The notes under the pieces are model-generated. The model worked only from the letters and a program-made list of their open reading frames with translations, did not search any database and had not been told where the DNA came from. A stretch of DNA of 64,000 nt. Origin: Bog-532 sp963742865. GTDB lineage: Bacteria; Actinomycetota; Actinomycetes; Streptosporangiales; Streptosporangiaceae. The stretch covers positions 1-64,000 of the forward strand of contig CAVUNW010000071.1 in the NCBI GenBank assembly GCA_963742865.1. Reading direction: 5' to 3'. The translations under genes were made by a program, and so were the position numbers. Shown here one piece after another: positions 44,672 through 55,161 of the stretch (position 1 is the stretch's first letter; each line of letters opens with the position of its first letter).

Positions 44672-45751
44672 ATGGGAACGCCGATGCGCCGTGATCCTCG
44701 CCGCAGCACCCTGACCGGAATCGCGGCCGAGGCGGGCGTCTCGGTGTCCACCGTCTCTAAGGTTCTCAACGGCCGCACCGACGTCGCCCCGCGCACCCGC
44801 GACCGGGTCGGCGAGCTGCTGCGCGATTACGGCTACCAGGTCGTGTCCGGCCTGCGGACCGGTGTGGTGGACCTGCTGATCGGGAGCCTGCACGGTCCCT
44901 GGGCCGAAGAGCTCATCCGCGGGGCCGTGGACGCGGCCCGCGAGGCGGCGCACAGCATCGTCGTCACCACGGTAAGCACGTCCGCGGAGTTCGGGGCCTG
45001 GCTGGACCACGCTGCCGGGCGCGGCACCGAGGGCGTGCTCAGCGTGCTGTACCTGCCCAGTGCGGCCGAACGAGGCCGGCTCGCCGCGGCGCACATCCCG
45101 CTGGTCGTCGTCGACCCGCCGACCGAGCCGGGCAGCGACATCCGTTCGGTCGGGACGACCAACTGGCAGGGCGGCATGGCCGCGACCCGGCACCTGGCCG
45201 AGCTCGGTCATTGCCGGATCGCCGCCGTCGGCGGTCCCGAGCGTTTCTGGTCGGCGAACGCCCGGCTCGACGGCTACCGGACGGCGCTGCTGCGCTCCGG
45301 TCTGCCGGTCGAGGAGGCGCTGGTGGGGCGGGGCGAGTTCACGGTCCCCGATGGCCGCCGCGAGGCGCTCCGCCTGCTCGCCCTGGCGCAGCCGCCCACC
45401 GCGATCGTGGCGGGCAACGACAACCAGGCGTTCGGCGTGCTGCAGGCCCTCGGCGAGCATGGCCTGCGCGCGCCCGAAGACGTCAGCGTGGTCGGATTCG
45501 ACGACGTCATCGCGACCTGGGCGACGCCGCCGCTGACCACTATCCGGCAGCCGCTGGCCGCGATGACCGCCGCGGGCTTCCGGATGCTGCGGATGGGCGC
45601 CGAGGGCCGCGTGGCCCAGCCCCAGCACATCGAGCTGGCCACCAGCCTCGTCCTGCGCGAGAGCACCGGGCCACCCGGCCGGGGATACGACGCGCGCCCG
45701 GCGGCGAATTCACCTGCCCGTTACACGATCAATGCATGGAGTGTGCGATAA
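44672..45751 (+). CDS. LacI-family transcriptional regulator
   Basis: 359 residues. The helix-turn-helix and hinge are TLTGIAAEAGVSVSTVSKVL plus NGRTDVAPRTRDRVGELL; the effector domain resembles periplasmic sugar-binding proteins (VDLLIGSLHGPWAEELIRGA, PLVVVDPPTEPGSDIRSVG, LGHCRIAAVGGPERFWSANA, EDVSVVGFDDVIATWATPPL). It diverges from the four-gene sugar operon and most likely represses it. Because the operator touches the first ATG, the true start may be the ATG at 44684 (MRRDPRRSTL). Confidence 0.93.
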   Translation: MGTPMRRDPRRSTLTGIAAEAGVSVSTVSKVLNGRTDVAPRTRDRVGELLRDYGYQVVSGLRTGVVDLLIGSLHGPWAEELIRGAVDAAREAAHSIVVTTVSTSAEFGAWLDHAAGRGTEGVLSVLYLPSAAERGRLAAAHIPLVVVDPPTEPGSDIRSVGTTNWQGGMAATRHLAELGHCRIAAVGGPERFWSANARLDGYRTALLRSGLPVEEALVGRGEFTVPDGRREALRLLALAQPPTAIVAGNDNQAFGVLQALGEHGLRAPEDVSVVGFDDVIATWATPPLTTIRQPLAAMTAAGFRMLRMGAEGRVAQPQHIELATSLVLRESTGPPGRGYDARPAANSPARYTINAWSVR

Positions 45752-45819
45752 ATTACAAAGAGTAGAAGCCCCGCGTAGCCGGGCCGCCAGCGCGGTCCGC
45801 GTGCCCGGCTACCGGAGCG

Positions 45820-46638
45820 CTAGGCGTGGGAGCTGGCCTGCTCCAGGGCGCGGCGGACGAGGACGCGGGCGAGGTGCTCGCGGTAGCCGGTGGAGGCGTT
45901 GTTGTCGGCGGGCGCGCTGGTGCCCTCGGCGGCCAGGGCGGCCGCGTCCCGCGCGCCCGCACCTTCCGCCAGCGCCCGCTCGGTGGCCGCGGCGCGGAGC
46001 GGGGCCGGGCCCATGTTGACCAGGCCCACCGAACCTCCCTGTACGGCCACGCCCACGATGGCCCAGTCGATGCCGCGCTTGGTGAACTTCTGGAAGCCCC
46101 AGCCGGGCGCGGCGGGCTTGGGCACCCGGATCTCGGTCAGCAGCTCGTCCGGGGCCAGCGCCGTCTCGAACAGGCTCTGGAAGAAGTCCGCCGCCGCGAT
46201 CTCGCGCTCGCCGGACGGCCCCCGCGCGACCAGGGTCGCGTCCAGGGCCAGGATCACCGCCGGCAGGTCGGACGCGGGGTCGCCGTGCGCGAGTGAGCCG
46301 CCGATCGTGCCCCGGTGCCGGACCTGCGGGTCGCCGACCTGGCCGGCCGCGTGGGCCAGCAGCGGTACCTCCCGGGCCAGCAGCCCGGACGTCTCCACGT
46401 CACGGTGCCGGGTCAGGGCGCCGATCGCCACGTGGCCGCCCCGGTCCTCGATGTAGGACAGGCCGGGCACCCGGCCGAGGTCGATGAGCACCTCGGGGGT
46501 GGCCAGGCGCAGCTTCATCAGCGGCAGCAGCGAGTGCCCGCCGGCCAGGAACTTCGCCTCGTCGCCGTGCTCGGCCGCCAGTTCCAGGGCGTCCTCGACC
46601 GATCCGGCGCGCTGGTAGCTGAAGGGTACGGGGATCAC
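45820..46638 (-). CDS. coxM: CoxM-type FAD-binding subunit
   Basis: 272 residues with the FAD loops AKFLAGGHSLLPLMKLRLAT and RHRGTIGGSLAHGDPASDLP, then FFQSLFETALAPDELLTEIR and the C-terminal CODH_FAD domain. It is the medium subunit of molybdenum hydroxylases (CO dehydrogenase/xanthine dehydrogenase family) and passes electrons from the FeS subunit to the acceptor. Last gene of the L-S-M operon; nine bases after coxS. Confidence 0.92.
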   Translation of the reverse strand: MIPVPFSYQRAGSVEDALELAAEHGDEAKFLAGGHSLLPLMKLRLATPEVLIDLGRVPGLSYIEDRGGHVAIGALTRHRDVETSGLLAREVPLLAHAAGQVGDPQVRHRGTIGGSLAHGDPASDLPAVILALDATLVARGPSGEREIAAADFFQSLFETALAPDELLTEIRVPKPAAPGWGFQKFTKRGIDWAIVGVAVQGGSVGLVNMGPAPLRAAATERALAEGAGARDAAALAAEGTSAPADNNASTGYREHLARVLVRRALEQASSHA

Positions 46639-46647
46639 CGGGCCTCC

Positions 46648-47109
46648 TCAGTTCTCCGCGGCCGCGGTGAGCGCGGCCCGGACGATGTTGTGATAGCCGG
46701 TGCACCGGCACAGGTTTCCTTCCAGCCCCGCACGGACCTCCTCCTCGGTGGGATGCGGGTTCTCGCGCAGCAGCGAGACCAGCGCCATCACCATGCCGGG
46801 GGTGCAGAAGCCGCACTGCAGGCCGTGCTCGGCGTGGAAGGCGCGCTGCACGGGATCCATCGTCCCGTCCGCGCCGGCCAGGCCCTCCATCGTGGTGACC
46901 TCGGCCCCGTCGGCCTGGGCGGCCAGCACCGTGCACGACTTCACCGATTCGCCGTCCAGCAGGACCGTGCACGCCCCGCACGAGGTGGTGTCGCAGCCGA
47001 CGTTGGTCGCCGTCATCCCGGCGGCGTCGCGCAGGAAGTGCACGAGCAGCGCGCGGTCCTCGACGTCGGCCCCCACCTCCTGGCCGTTGAGCGTGATGGT
47101 CACCTTCAC
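46648..47109 (-). CDS. coxS: CoxS-type 2Fe-2S subunit
   Basis: 153 residues. Plant-type cluster ligands GCDTTSCGACTVLLDG plus the following Cys, and the second cluster CGFCTPGM with CRCTGYHNI. It relays electrons from molybdopterin to FAD. Its start overlaps the CoxL stop by four bases (ATGA). Confidence 0.94.
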   Translation of the reverse strand: MKVTITLNGQEVGADVEDRALLVHFLRDAAGMTATNVGCDTTSCGACTVLLDGESVKSCTVLAAQADGAEVTTMEGLAGADGTMDPVQRAFHAEHGLQCGFCTPGMVMALVSLLRENPHPTEEEVRAGLEGNLCRCTGYHNIVRAALTAAAEN

Positions 47110-49578
47110 TGGGTCCTCCCGTTCTGCGCGGCGTTCTGCTCGGCGGTGGCCTGCGGGCGTGCGTTCTGCTGGGCTTCGGTGATCGCGGTCCAGACCCGTT
47201 CGGGGGTCGTGGGCATGTCGATGTGCCGGACACCCAGATGGGCGAGGGCGTCGACCACGGCGTTCTGCACGGCGGGGGTCGCGCCGATCGTGCCGGCCTC
47301 GCCGATGCCCTTCACTCCCAGCGGGTTGAGCGTGGTCGGTGTCTCCATGGCGACCAGCTCGAAACTGGGCAGCTCCGCCGCGGTGATCGCGGCGTAGTCG
47401 GCCAGGTTGCTCGTCACGGGGTTGCCGTCGCTGTCGTAGCGCACCTCTTCCAGCAGCGCCTGCGCGGCGCCCTGGGCGATGCCGCCGTGCCGCTGGCCCT
47501 CGGCCAGTACGGGGTTGAGCACCGGCCCCGCGTCGTCCACCGTCACATGCCGGACGTGCCGGACCTTGCCGGTCTCGGTGTCCACCTCGACCACGGCCAC
47601 GTGCGCGCCGAACGGGAACGTGGCGTGGTCGCCCTTGAATTCGACGCTGGCTACCAACCCGTCCCCATCGGCCTGCCCGGCGACCTGGGCCCAGCTCAGC
47701 CCGGTCTCCGGGTCACCGCGTACCTGCCAGCGGCCGGTGCCGGTGTCCAGTTCCAGGTCGTCCTCGCCCGCCTCGAGCATCCCGGCGGCGACCCGGCGGG
47801 CCTCGTCCCTGACCTCGCCCGCGGCCTTGTGCACGGCCGACCCGCCGATCTGCAGCGACCGCGACGCGAACGTCCCGACACCGACCGGGATCAGGTCGGT
47901 GTCGCCGTGGATCACGGTCACCTGGTCCATCGGGATGCCCAGCTCGTCCTGGACGAGCATGGCCCACGCGGTGTGGTGGCCCTGCCCGTGCGCGGAACTG
48001 CCGGTGTAGACGGTCGCAGTGCCGTCGTCTTGCACGGCCAGGCGCGCGGTCTCCCCGTCCCGCGCATCAGCCGCGGTGATCTCGACGTAGGTCGCGACCC
48101 CGATGCCCAGCTGCACCGGGTCGTTGCTTTCCCGTCGCTTGGCCTGCTCCGCGCGCAGGCTCTGGTAGCCGGCCGCCTCCAGCACGGCGCTGAGGGCGTC
48201 GGCGTACCGGCCGGTGTCGTACTCGGCGCCGCTGGCCGTGGTGAACGGGAACTTATCCGGCGACACCACGTTCCGCCGGCGGACCTCGGCCGGGTCCATC
48301 CCGATTTCGGCGGCGAACAGGTCGACGGCGCGCTCGATGGCCGCGGTGGCCTCCGGCCGGCCCGCGCCCCGGTAGGCGGCGATCGGCGTCGTGTTCGTCA
48401 CGGCTACGCGGAAGGCGGTCTCCACCCGCGGGATGTCGTAGACGCCGGCCGCCATCAGGCTCGTGAGCGTGGGCAGATACCCGCCCATCCGCGGGTAGGC
48501 GCCGGTGTCCTGCACGATGTCGATGCGGTAGGCGAGAATCCGGCCGTCCCGGGTCCCGCCGATCGTGAGGGACTGAACCTGGTCCCGGCCGTGCGTCATC
48601 GCGACCATGTTCTCGCTGCGTGTCTCCACCCAGCGTACCGGCCGCCCGGTCCGCCACGCGGCCCAGGCGACCGCGACGACCTCCCGGTCTATGCCGATCT
48701 TGGCGCCGAAGCCGCCGCCCACGTCCGGGGCGATGACCCGGATGGCGCTCGGGTCCAGCTGCAGCGCGCCGGCCAGGGTGACCCGGGCGAGCTGGGCGTT
48801 CTGGGTGCTCGCCCAGACCGTCAGCTTCCCGTCCTGCCAGGCCGCGGCGGCGGCGCGCACCTCCAGCGGCACCGCCGCGACCCGCTGGTTGACGATCGTC
48901 CGCTCGACCACTACCTCGCAGCCGGCGAACAAGGAGTCATCGAACGTGGGGCCGCCCTTGCGGGCACCGCCGGCCGCGGCGACGTTCGATCCGGCCCGCG
49001 GGAAGAGCAGGGTGTCACCGGTCAGCGACGCCGCCGTCCCCACCACCGCGGGCAGCGGCTCGTAGTCCACGCTGACCAGCTCGGCGGCGTCTTCGCCCTG
49101 ATAGCGCCCAGAGGGCCCATCCGTGAGGACCAGTGCCACGGGCTCGCCCACGAACCGGACCCGGTCGGCCGCCAGCATCGGCTCGGCGAACGGGCCGCCC
49201 GGCGGGCCGGAGCCGGCGCTCACCACTGTCCGCGGCAGCCTCTTCTGCCGCCGCCCCGGCCTCCGCGGCCGCTGTCCCGCCATCCGCTGGGCTGCCTTCC
49301 TCGGCCGCGACCAGTTCGGTCTCGTCGGCCTCGGCGTTCTTGGGCGCCTCGGATGGGCCCAGGTCCTGGGCGGTCAGGACGGCGAGCACGCCGGGCTCAT
49401 CTCGCGCCGCCGACCTGTCGATATCGGTGATGAGAGCGTGCGCCAGCGGGCTCCGCACGAACGTGGCCTGCACCGCGCCCTCAAGCTCGGGCACTCGCAG
49501 GTCATCGACGTACGTCCCGCCGGCGGTCAGCAGCCGTGGATCCTCGGTCCGCACGACCCGGGTCCCCAGGATGCTCAT
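47106..49578 (-). pseudogene. coxL: CoxL-type molybdopterin-binding large subunit, form II, one frameshift
   Basis: ATG at 49576-49578 begins MSILGTRVVRTEDPRLLTAG. Near 49225 a base change in frame separates it from PPGGPFAEPMLAADRVRFVG. The remainder is intact: IRVIAPDVGGGFGAKIGIDR, IAAYRGAGRPEATAAIERAV, GSSAHGQGHHTAWAMLVQDE, GVKGIGEAGTIGATPAVQNA with the final catalytic Glu. AYRGAGR is the signature of form II CoxL-like proteins; true form I CO oxidisers have AYxCSFR. Unusual is an alanine/glutamate-rich insert (ETELVAAEEGSPADGGTAAA) between the first strands. About 820 residues when corrected. Confidence 0.87.
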
Positions 49579-49747
49579 ATAACCTCCGCAGCGTCGCCAA
49601 CAGCCGGAATCGCCCGCCGGGCCATGGTCCGCCGGGTCGCCCTTACGGTACCCCGGTCCCCCTGGCCGATGCGGACCGGTCAACCGCAATCCGTACGCTG
49701 GTTCGTTCCCCGGTGGACCGGGGCCCCAAGCCGTTCGCATTGCAAAT

Positions 49748-49780
49748 AGTTGTGATCAAACAACTGTCTGGGGCTATGCT
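49748..49780 (+). promoter_or_regulatory. Operator-like inverted repeat and promoter of the MFS gene
   Basis: AGTTGT (49748-49753) and ACAACT (49760-49765) form a 6-bp inverted repeat around GATCAA, in an AT-rich patch. A TATGCT (49775-49780) may be the -10, with TTGTGA (49750-49755) as -35 inside the palindrome. Half-site ACAAC also occurs at the MarR/MFS promoter near 58862. Confidence 0.5.
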
Positions 49781-49815
49781 TGGGAGACGTGCGGAAATCG
49801 GCGGAGAAGGGACAC

Positions 49816-51808
49816 GTGACGGCAGGCGGCGGGCACCAGAACGGTGCGGGGCACACGGGTAGCGCCGAGGCTGGTGCCGCCGCAAGTTCGCGCGCGGGCA
49901 GCGAGCGGGGCAGCGGCGACCGCCTGAAGAGCGGCCGTTACAAGTGGATCACGCTGTCGAACACCACGCTCAGCATGACGATGGCGACCATCGACGCCTC
50001 CATCGTGATCATCGCGATGCCGGCCATCTTCCGCGGCATCGGCCTCAACCCGCTCTCGCCGGGAAACATCAGCTACCTGCTGTGGATGATCATCGGATAC
50101 CTCCTGGTCCAGGCGGTCCTGGTGGTGACGCTGGGCCGGCTGAGGCGACATGTTCGGCCGGGTGAAGATCTACAATCTGGGCTTCGTCGTGTTCACGATC
50201 GCGTCCATCCTGCTGTCCCTGGACCCCTTCCGCGGCGACGCCGGCGCGCTGTGGCTGATCGGCTGGCGGATGGTGCAGGCCTTCGGCGGCGCGATGCTGA
50301 TGGCCAACTCGGCCGCCATCCTGACCGACGCCTTCCCGGCCGACCAGCGCGGCATGGCCCTCGGCATCAACCAGATCGCCGGCATCTCCGGCCAGTTCGT
50401 CGGCCTGCTGCTGGGCGGGATCCTGGCCGCCTGGGACTGGCGCGCGGTGTTCTGGATCAACGTCCCGATCGGCTTGTTCGGCACGGTGTGGGCGTACCTG
50501 AGCCTGCACGAGATCTCTACGACCCGGCGGGCCAAGATCGACTGGCTGGGCAACGTCACGTTCGCGCTGGGCGCGGGCCTGCTGCTGGTCGCGATCACCT
50601 ACGGGATACAGCCCTACGGCGGGCACCCCACCGGCTGGACCAACCCGTGGGTCCTGGGCGGACTCGCTGTGGGCATCGTCCTGCTGGTGCTGTTCTGCTA
50701 CATCGAGACCAAGATTCCCGAGCCGATGTTCGACATGCGGCTGTTCAGAATCCGGGCCTTCGCGGCCGGGAACCTGGCGTCCCTGCTCGGCGCGATCGCC
50801 CGCGGCGGTCTGCAGTTCATGCTGGTCATCTGGCTGGCGGGGATCTGGCTGCCGCTGCACGGCTACAACTACGTCGACACGCCGCTGTGGGCGGGCATCT
50901 ACATGCTGCCGCTGACCGCGGGCTTCCTGATCGCCGGGCCGATCTCCGGGTACCTGTCCGACCGGTACGGCCAGCGCCTGTTCGCGACGCTGGGCCTGCT
51001 CGTGGCCACGGCCGCGTTCATCGGCCTGATGCTGCTGCCGATCGTGTTCCCCTTCTGGATCTTCGGGACACTGATCTTCTTCAACGGGGTCGGGTCCGGG
51101 CTGTTCGCCTCGCCGAACACGTCCGCCATCATGAGCAGCGTGCCGGCCTACCGACGCGGCTCCGCGTCCGGCATGCGGTCCACGTTCCAGAACTCGGGCA
51201 TGTCCCTGTCGATCGGCATCTTCTTCTCGCTGATGGTCGCGGGCCTGGCCAGTACGCTGCCCCGGACGCTGACCGCGGGCCTGCACAGCCAGGGCGTCCC
51301 GCTGGCCATCGCCTCCAAGGTGGCGCACCTGCCGCCGGTCAGCACGCTGTTCGCGGCGCTGCTCGGGTACAACCCGATCCACAACCTGCTCGACCCGACC
51401 GGCGTGCTCAGCAAGCTGACCCCGGCGCAGGTGAACGTGCTGACCGGCAAGCAGTTCTTCCCGAACGTCATCTCGGGCCCGTTCCACCACGGCCTGATGA
51501 TCGTCTTCACCGCCGCCGCCATCATGTCGTTCATCGGCGCCATGGTCTCGCTGCTGCGCGGCAAACAGTTCTACTACACCGAGCCCGGCTCCCCGCAGAC
51601 GTCACCGGCGGCCGTGAGCGGGCCGGCCTCGGCGAGCGCCCCGTCCGCGAACGGGAACGGCTCCTCCGCCCGCACGAACGGTGCCCGGGCGAACGGCAGC
51701 GCGATCCATGGGCCCGGCGAGGGCGGCAATGGACGTGACGGCGCCTCCCGTGCGGCGGGCGAGACCGGGGACGCGGCGCCGCCACCCTCCCATGGCCGGC
51801 GCGGATAG
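49816..51808 (+). pseudogene. DHA2-family MFS exporter, one frameshift
   Basis: From GTG 49816 (GGAGAAGGG upstream) the leader leads to KWITLSNTTLSMTMATIDAS and IVIIAMPAIF, helix 1 of the 14-helix DHA2 group. An extra base near 50145 breaks the G-D-x-x-G-R motif (LGRL / MFGRVKIYNLG); without it the frame is continuous through WRMVQAFGGAMLMANSAAIL, GLLLGGILAAWDWRAVFWIN, the C-terminal helices and a 60-residue serine/glycine-rich cytosolic tail. Likely exports drugs or lipophilic compounds. An inverted-repeat operator lies upstream. Confidence 0.9.
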
Positions 51809-51822
51809 CCTAAGCTGGCGAT

Positions 51823-52050
51823 ATGCCGCGTTATGAGTACCGCTGCCGCGCCTGCGGTTCCACGTTCGAGGTGAACCGGCCGATGAGCGAATCATCGGCG
51901 CCGTGTTCGTGCCCGGACGGCCACGACGACACCGTCAAGCTCCTGTCCACCGTGTCCGTGGGCGGCCGGAGCACCAGCGCGGGACCTGCCTCGCCGGGTG
52001 CCTTCGCAGGCGGTGGCGGCTGCTGCGGCGGGGCCTGCGGCTGCGGCTAG
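51823..52050 (+). CDS. FmdB-family zinc-ribbon protein
   Basis: 75 residues: MPRYEYRCRACGSTFEVNRP, then a Cys pair in APCSCPDG and a glycine/cysteine tail (GGGGCCGGACGCG). The C-x-x-C ... C-x-C arrangement binds one zinc. Function is unknown in the family. A TAAGCT -10 six bases before the ATG suggests a leaderless transcript. The stop overlaps that of the convergent ChaB gene by four bases. Confidence 0.88.
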   Translation: MPRYEYRCRACGSTFEVNRPMSESSAPCSCPDGHDDTVKLLSTVSVGGRSTSAGPASPGAFAGGGGCCGGACGCG

Positions 52051-52451
52051 TCCTGCTTGCGCGCGATGGCCTCGGCCAGTTCCGCCTTGGACATCTTCGA
52101 CCGGCCCGGCACGTTGAGGGCCGCGGCGCGCTCATAGAGTTCCTGCTTGCTGTGCCCCTCGTAGTCGACGCCGCCGAAGGACTTTCCCTCCCCCTCCCGC
52201 GCCCGCGGGTTCTTCGCGCGCGGATCCGAGGGGCCCTTTTCCTGCTTCGGCTCCCAGTGGTCACCGGTCTTCTCGAACGAGTGCTTGACCGCCGAGTAGG
52301 CGACCCGGTTCGCGCGTTCCTCGTCGTCGTAGGTCTTCGCGGCACTGTCGTGGGCCTTGGCGAAGGTTTCCTGCGCTTTGCGCGGTGACCGTTTCAGGGT
52401 GCCGGGCAGCTCGTCCTGTGTCGGCTGCCCGCTCTTACCGGTCTTGGGCAT
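52047..52451 (-). CDS. ChaB-like protein with Rho N-terminal-type SAP domain
   Basis: 134 residues. QPTQDELPGTLKRSPRKAQE, ETFAKAHDSAAKTYDDEERA and NRVAYSAVKHSFEKTGDHW form the ChaB domain; the C-terminus (GHSKQELYERAAALNVPGRS, KMSKAELAEAIARKQ) is a Rho_N/SAP-like nucleic-acid-binding helix pair. Often seen in actinobacteria near stress genes. ATG at 52449-52451 chosen; a longer reading would add 21 non-conserved residues. Confidence 0.85.
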   Translation of the reverse strand: MPKTGKSGQPTQDELPGTLKRSPRKAQETFAKAHDSAAKTYDDEERANRVAYSAVKHSFEKTGDHWEPKQEKGPSDPRAKNPRAREGEGKSFGGVDYEGHSKQELYERAAALNVPGRSKMSKAELAEAIARKQD

Positions 52452-52665
52452 GGCGCTCCCCTTACTGCCGAGACCTGGCTGGGTCAACTGCTGGCTGGGT
52501 CGACTGGCCGCCAAGAGGCTGACTTTCCAATCCAGCTTTCCAATCCAGCAGGGCGCAAACCCAGGGCAAAAAAGGTGGTCAGCGCCCGGCCGCCGAAACG
52601 CTGGCGAAACATTTTGGCCATCCTGCGTAATTGACGCGGAACATCAGAACAGTACGTTGGGGGGC

Positions 52666-54204
52666 GTGGCGGACATCTTCGACGGGTATCAGCCCGCGGA
52701 GGCCTGGGACGAGATGTTCTCGGGACCCGGGGAGCCGCGCCCGGCCTACGACGGGCTGATCAGCGCCCTGCAGCCGATGGACCCGGCTGAGCTGCGCTAC
52801 CGCGCCGACCAGCTCGCAAGGGTCTTCACCGACCGGGGAGTGACGTTCGACCTGGGCGGTGAGGAACGGCCGTTCCCGCTCGACCTGGTCCCCCGGGTCA
52901 TCGACGCCGTGGAATGGGACCTGATTGTGCGCGGCGTCCGGCAGCGGGTCCGCGCGCTGGAGGCGTTCCTGGCCGACGTCTACTCCGGCCGGCAGGTTTT
53001 CGCCGACGGGGTGGTCCCCTGGCGGGTGCTGTTCACCTCCTCCGGCTTCCACCACCAAGTGGCCGGGCTGGTCCCGCCGAACGGCGTCCGGGTCCAGGTC
53101 GCCGGCATCGACCTGATCAGGGATGAGTACGGGGCGCTGCGGGTCCTGGAGGACAACGTCCGGGTCCCGTCCGGGGTCAGCTACGTGATCGAGAACCGGC
53201 TGGCCATGACGCGGACATTCCCCGGCGCTGTTCGCCGAGCAGCGGGTGACCGCGGTGGACGAATACCCGGCGCGCCTGCTGGCCGCGCTCCGCGCCGCCG
53301 CCCCGGAGGCCGCCCACGATCCGGTGATCGTCGTCCTTACGCCGGGCGTCAACAATGCGGCCTACTTCGAGCACGCCCTGCTGGCCCGGCTCATGGGTGC
53401 CGAACTCGTCGAGGGACGCGACCTGTTCTGCACGGGCAACCGCGTCTACCTGCGCACCACCCACGGGCGGCGCCTGGTCGACGTGATCTACCGCCGCATC
53501 GACGACGATTTCCTGGACCCGGTGCTGTTCCGGCCCGATTCGGTCATCGGCTGCGCCGGTCTCATCAACGCCGCACGGTCCGGGCACGTGACGATCGCCA
53601 ACGGGGTCGGCAACGGCGTGGCTGACGACAAGCTCATCTACACCTACGTGCCCGACCTGATCCGCTACTACTTCAACGAGGAGCCGGTGCTCCCCAACGT
53701 CGAGTCCTACCGGCTGGACGATCCGGACGTGCGCACCTGGGTCCTCGGCGAGCTGGGCCATCTCGTGCTCAAGCCGGTGGACGGGGCCGGCGGCAAGGGC
53801 ATCGTCATCGGGCCGCACGCCGACGAGGAGACGCTGGCCGAACTGCACGGCATGGTGGCGGCCAACCCGCGCGGCTGGATCGCGCAGCGGCCGGTGAGCC
53901 TGTCGACATCGCCGGTGCTGATCGGGGAACGGCTGGAGCCCCGCCACATCGACCTGCGGCCGTTCGCGGTCAACGACGGCAACGATGTCTGGCTGCTGCC
54001 CGGCGGCCTGACCCGGGTGGCGCTGCCCAAGGGGGCGCTCGTGGTGAACTCCAGCCAGGGCGGCGGCTCCAAGGACACCTGGGTGATGTCCACCGAGGGG
54101 CATTCCGCGGAACGGACCGACGTGCCGGGGTTCACTCCCGCCGTGGTCGCCCCCAGCGGCATGCTCGCCGACCGCCAGAGCGACCCCTTCCAGAGCCAGG
54201 ACCA
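52666..54204 (+). pseudogene. Circularly permuted ATP-grasp protein (DUF404/DUF407), frameshifted
   Basis: GTG at 52666 begins MADIFDGYQPAEAWDEMF. DUF404 blocks are FPLDLVPRVIDAVEWDLIVR and ALEAFLADVYSGRQVFADG. An extra G near 53227 breaks FPALFAEQRVTAVDEYP. DUF407 then follows: VIVVLTPGVNNAAYFEHALL, DLFCTGNRVYLRTTHG, LGHLVLKPVDGAGGKGIVIG and RHIDLRPFAVN. No stop appears before the next gene start at 54208, so a second error near the 3' end is likely. It forms with the next two genes the conserved ATP-grasp/alpha-E/transglutaminase trio, thought to make or process a peptide. Confidence 0.88.
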
Positions 54205-54207
54205 GTT

Positions 54208-55161
54208 ATGCCTGGCGACGGGCTGCTCAGCCGGATCGCGGAGACGCTGTACTGGACCGGCCGCTACGTGGAACGGGCCGACGACACGGCGCGCACCCTG
54301 GACGTGTACGTGCACCACATGCTCGAGGACCCCGACGTGGACGAGGACTCCGACTGCCGCGCGATGCTGGCCATCCTGGGGGTGCCCGCACCCGAGGAAG
54401 GCCCGATGGACATCGGCATGGCGCTGTCCCGGCTGGCCTACGACCCGAAGAACCCGAGCGCGATCGCGGGCGCGATCCTGGCCGCGCGGGCCGGCGTCCG
54501 CAGCGTGCGCGATGTGGTCTCCAGTGAGATGTGGGAATGCCTGAACGTGACCGGTCTCGGCCTGAACTCGCAGCGGCGGTCCGCGGAGCGGCTCGGCCCG
54601 CACATCTACTTCCGGTTCGTCCGTGAGCGTTCGGCGCTGTTCTTCGGCCTGGCCGACTCCACCATGAGCCACGACGACGCATGGCGGTTCCTTATCCTGG
54701 GCCGGAGCCTGGAGCGGGTCGACATGACCGCGCGCCTGCTGCTGGCCCGGATGTCCGGGTCCCGGCATCAGCTGGGCTGGCTCACCGTGCTGCATGCCTG
54801 CGGGGCGCACGAATCGTTCATCCGGACCCACGGGTGGGCCAGCGAGCCGGTCGACGTGGCCGAGTTCCTGATGCTCGACCGGCTGTTCCCGCGGTCCGTG
54901 CTGCACGCCCTGTCCACGGCGGAGCAGTGCCTGCTGGCCCTGGATCCCGACGACGCGCTGCGTTCCGGCATGGGCGACCCGGCCCGGCGGCCGATCGGGC
55001 AGTTGCGGACGCGGCTGGAGTACCTCGACCCGAAGCAGCTCGAGGCCGATCTGCCCGAGCTGGTCAGCTCGCTGCAGGCCGCCTGCATGCAGGCCAACCG
55101 GGCGATCGCCAAGCGCTACTTCTCCTCCGCCGTCCCGGTGGCGTGGGCACAGGAGGGGTGA
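54208..55161 (+). CDS. Alpha-E domain protein (DUF403)
   Basis: 317 residues, almost all helical: MPGDGLLSRIAETLYWTGRY, VERADDTARTLDVYVHHML, DAWRFLILGRSLERVDMTAR and VAEFLMLDRLFPRSVLHALS. These are hallmarks of alpha-E proteins, always found near the permuted ATP-grasp protein and a transglutaminase-like protease. It probably works with them in a peptide-modifying system. The stop overlaps the next start (TGATG). Confidence 0.9.
   Translation: MPGDGLLSRIAETLYWTGRYVERADDTARTLDVYVHHMLEDPDVDEDSDCRAMLAILGVPAPEEGPMDIGMALSRLAYDPKNPSAIAGAILAARAGVRSVRDVVSSEMWECLNVTGLGLNSQRRSAERLGPHIYFRFVRERSALFFGLADSTMSHDDAWRFLILGRSLERVDMTARLLLARMSGSRHQLGWLTVLHACGAHESFIRTHGWASEPVDVAEFLMLDRLFPRSVLHALSTAEQCLLALDPDDALRSGMGDPARRPIGQLRTRLEYLDPKQLEADLPELVSSLQAACMQANRAIAKRYFSSAVPVAWAQEG

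Noticed and set aside
47223..49430. 735-codon open frame on the plus strand opposite coxL
   Set aside because: It is the exact antisense of a well-conserved CoxL gene; the residues are Arg/Gly/His-rich with no domain. GC-rich codon bias keeps such shadow frames open.
45820..49578. Aerobic CO dehydrogenase form I
   Set aside because: The large-subunit active-site motif is AYRGAGR rather than AYxCSFR, and the gene order is L-S-M.
50090..51490. 466-codon minus-strand frame opposite the MFS exporter
   Set aside because: Antisense of 14-helix MFS homology; Glu/Arg/Gln-rich translation typical of a shadow.
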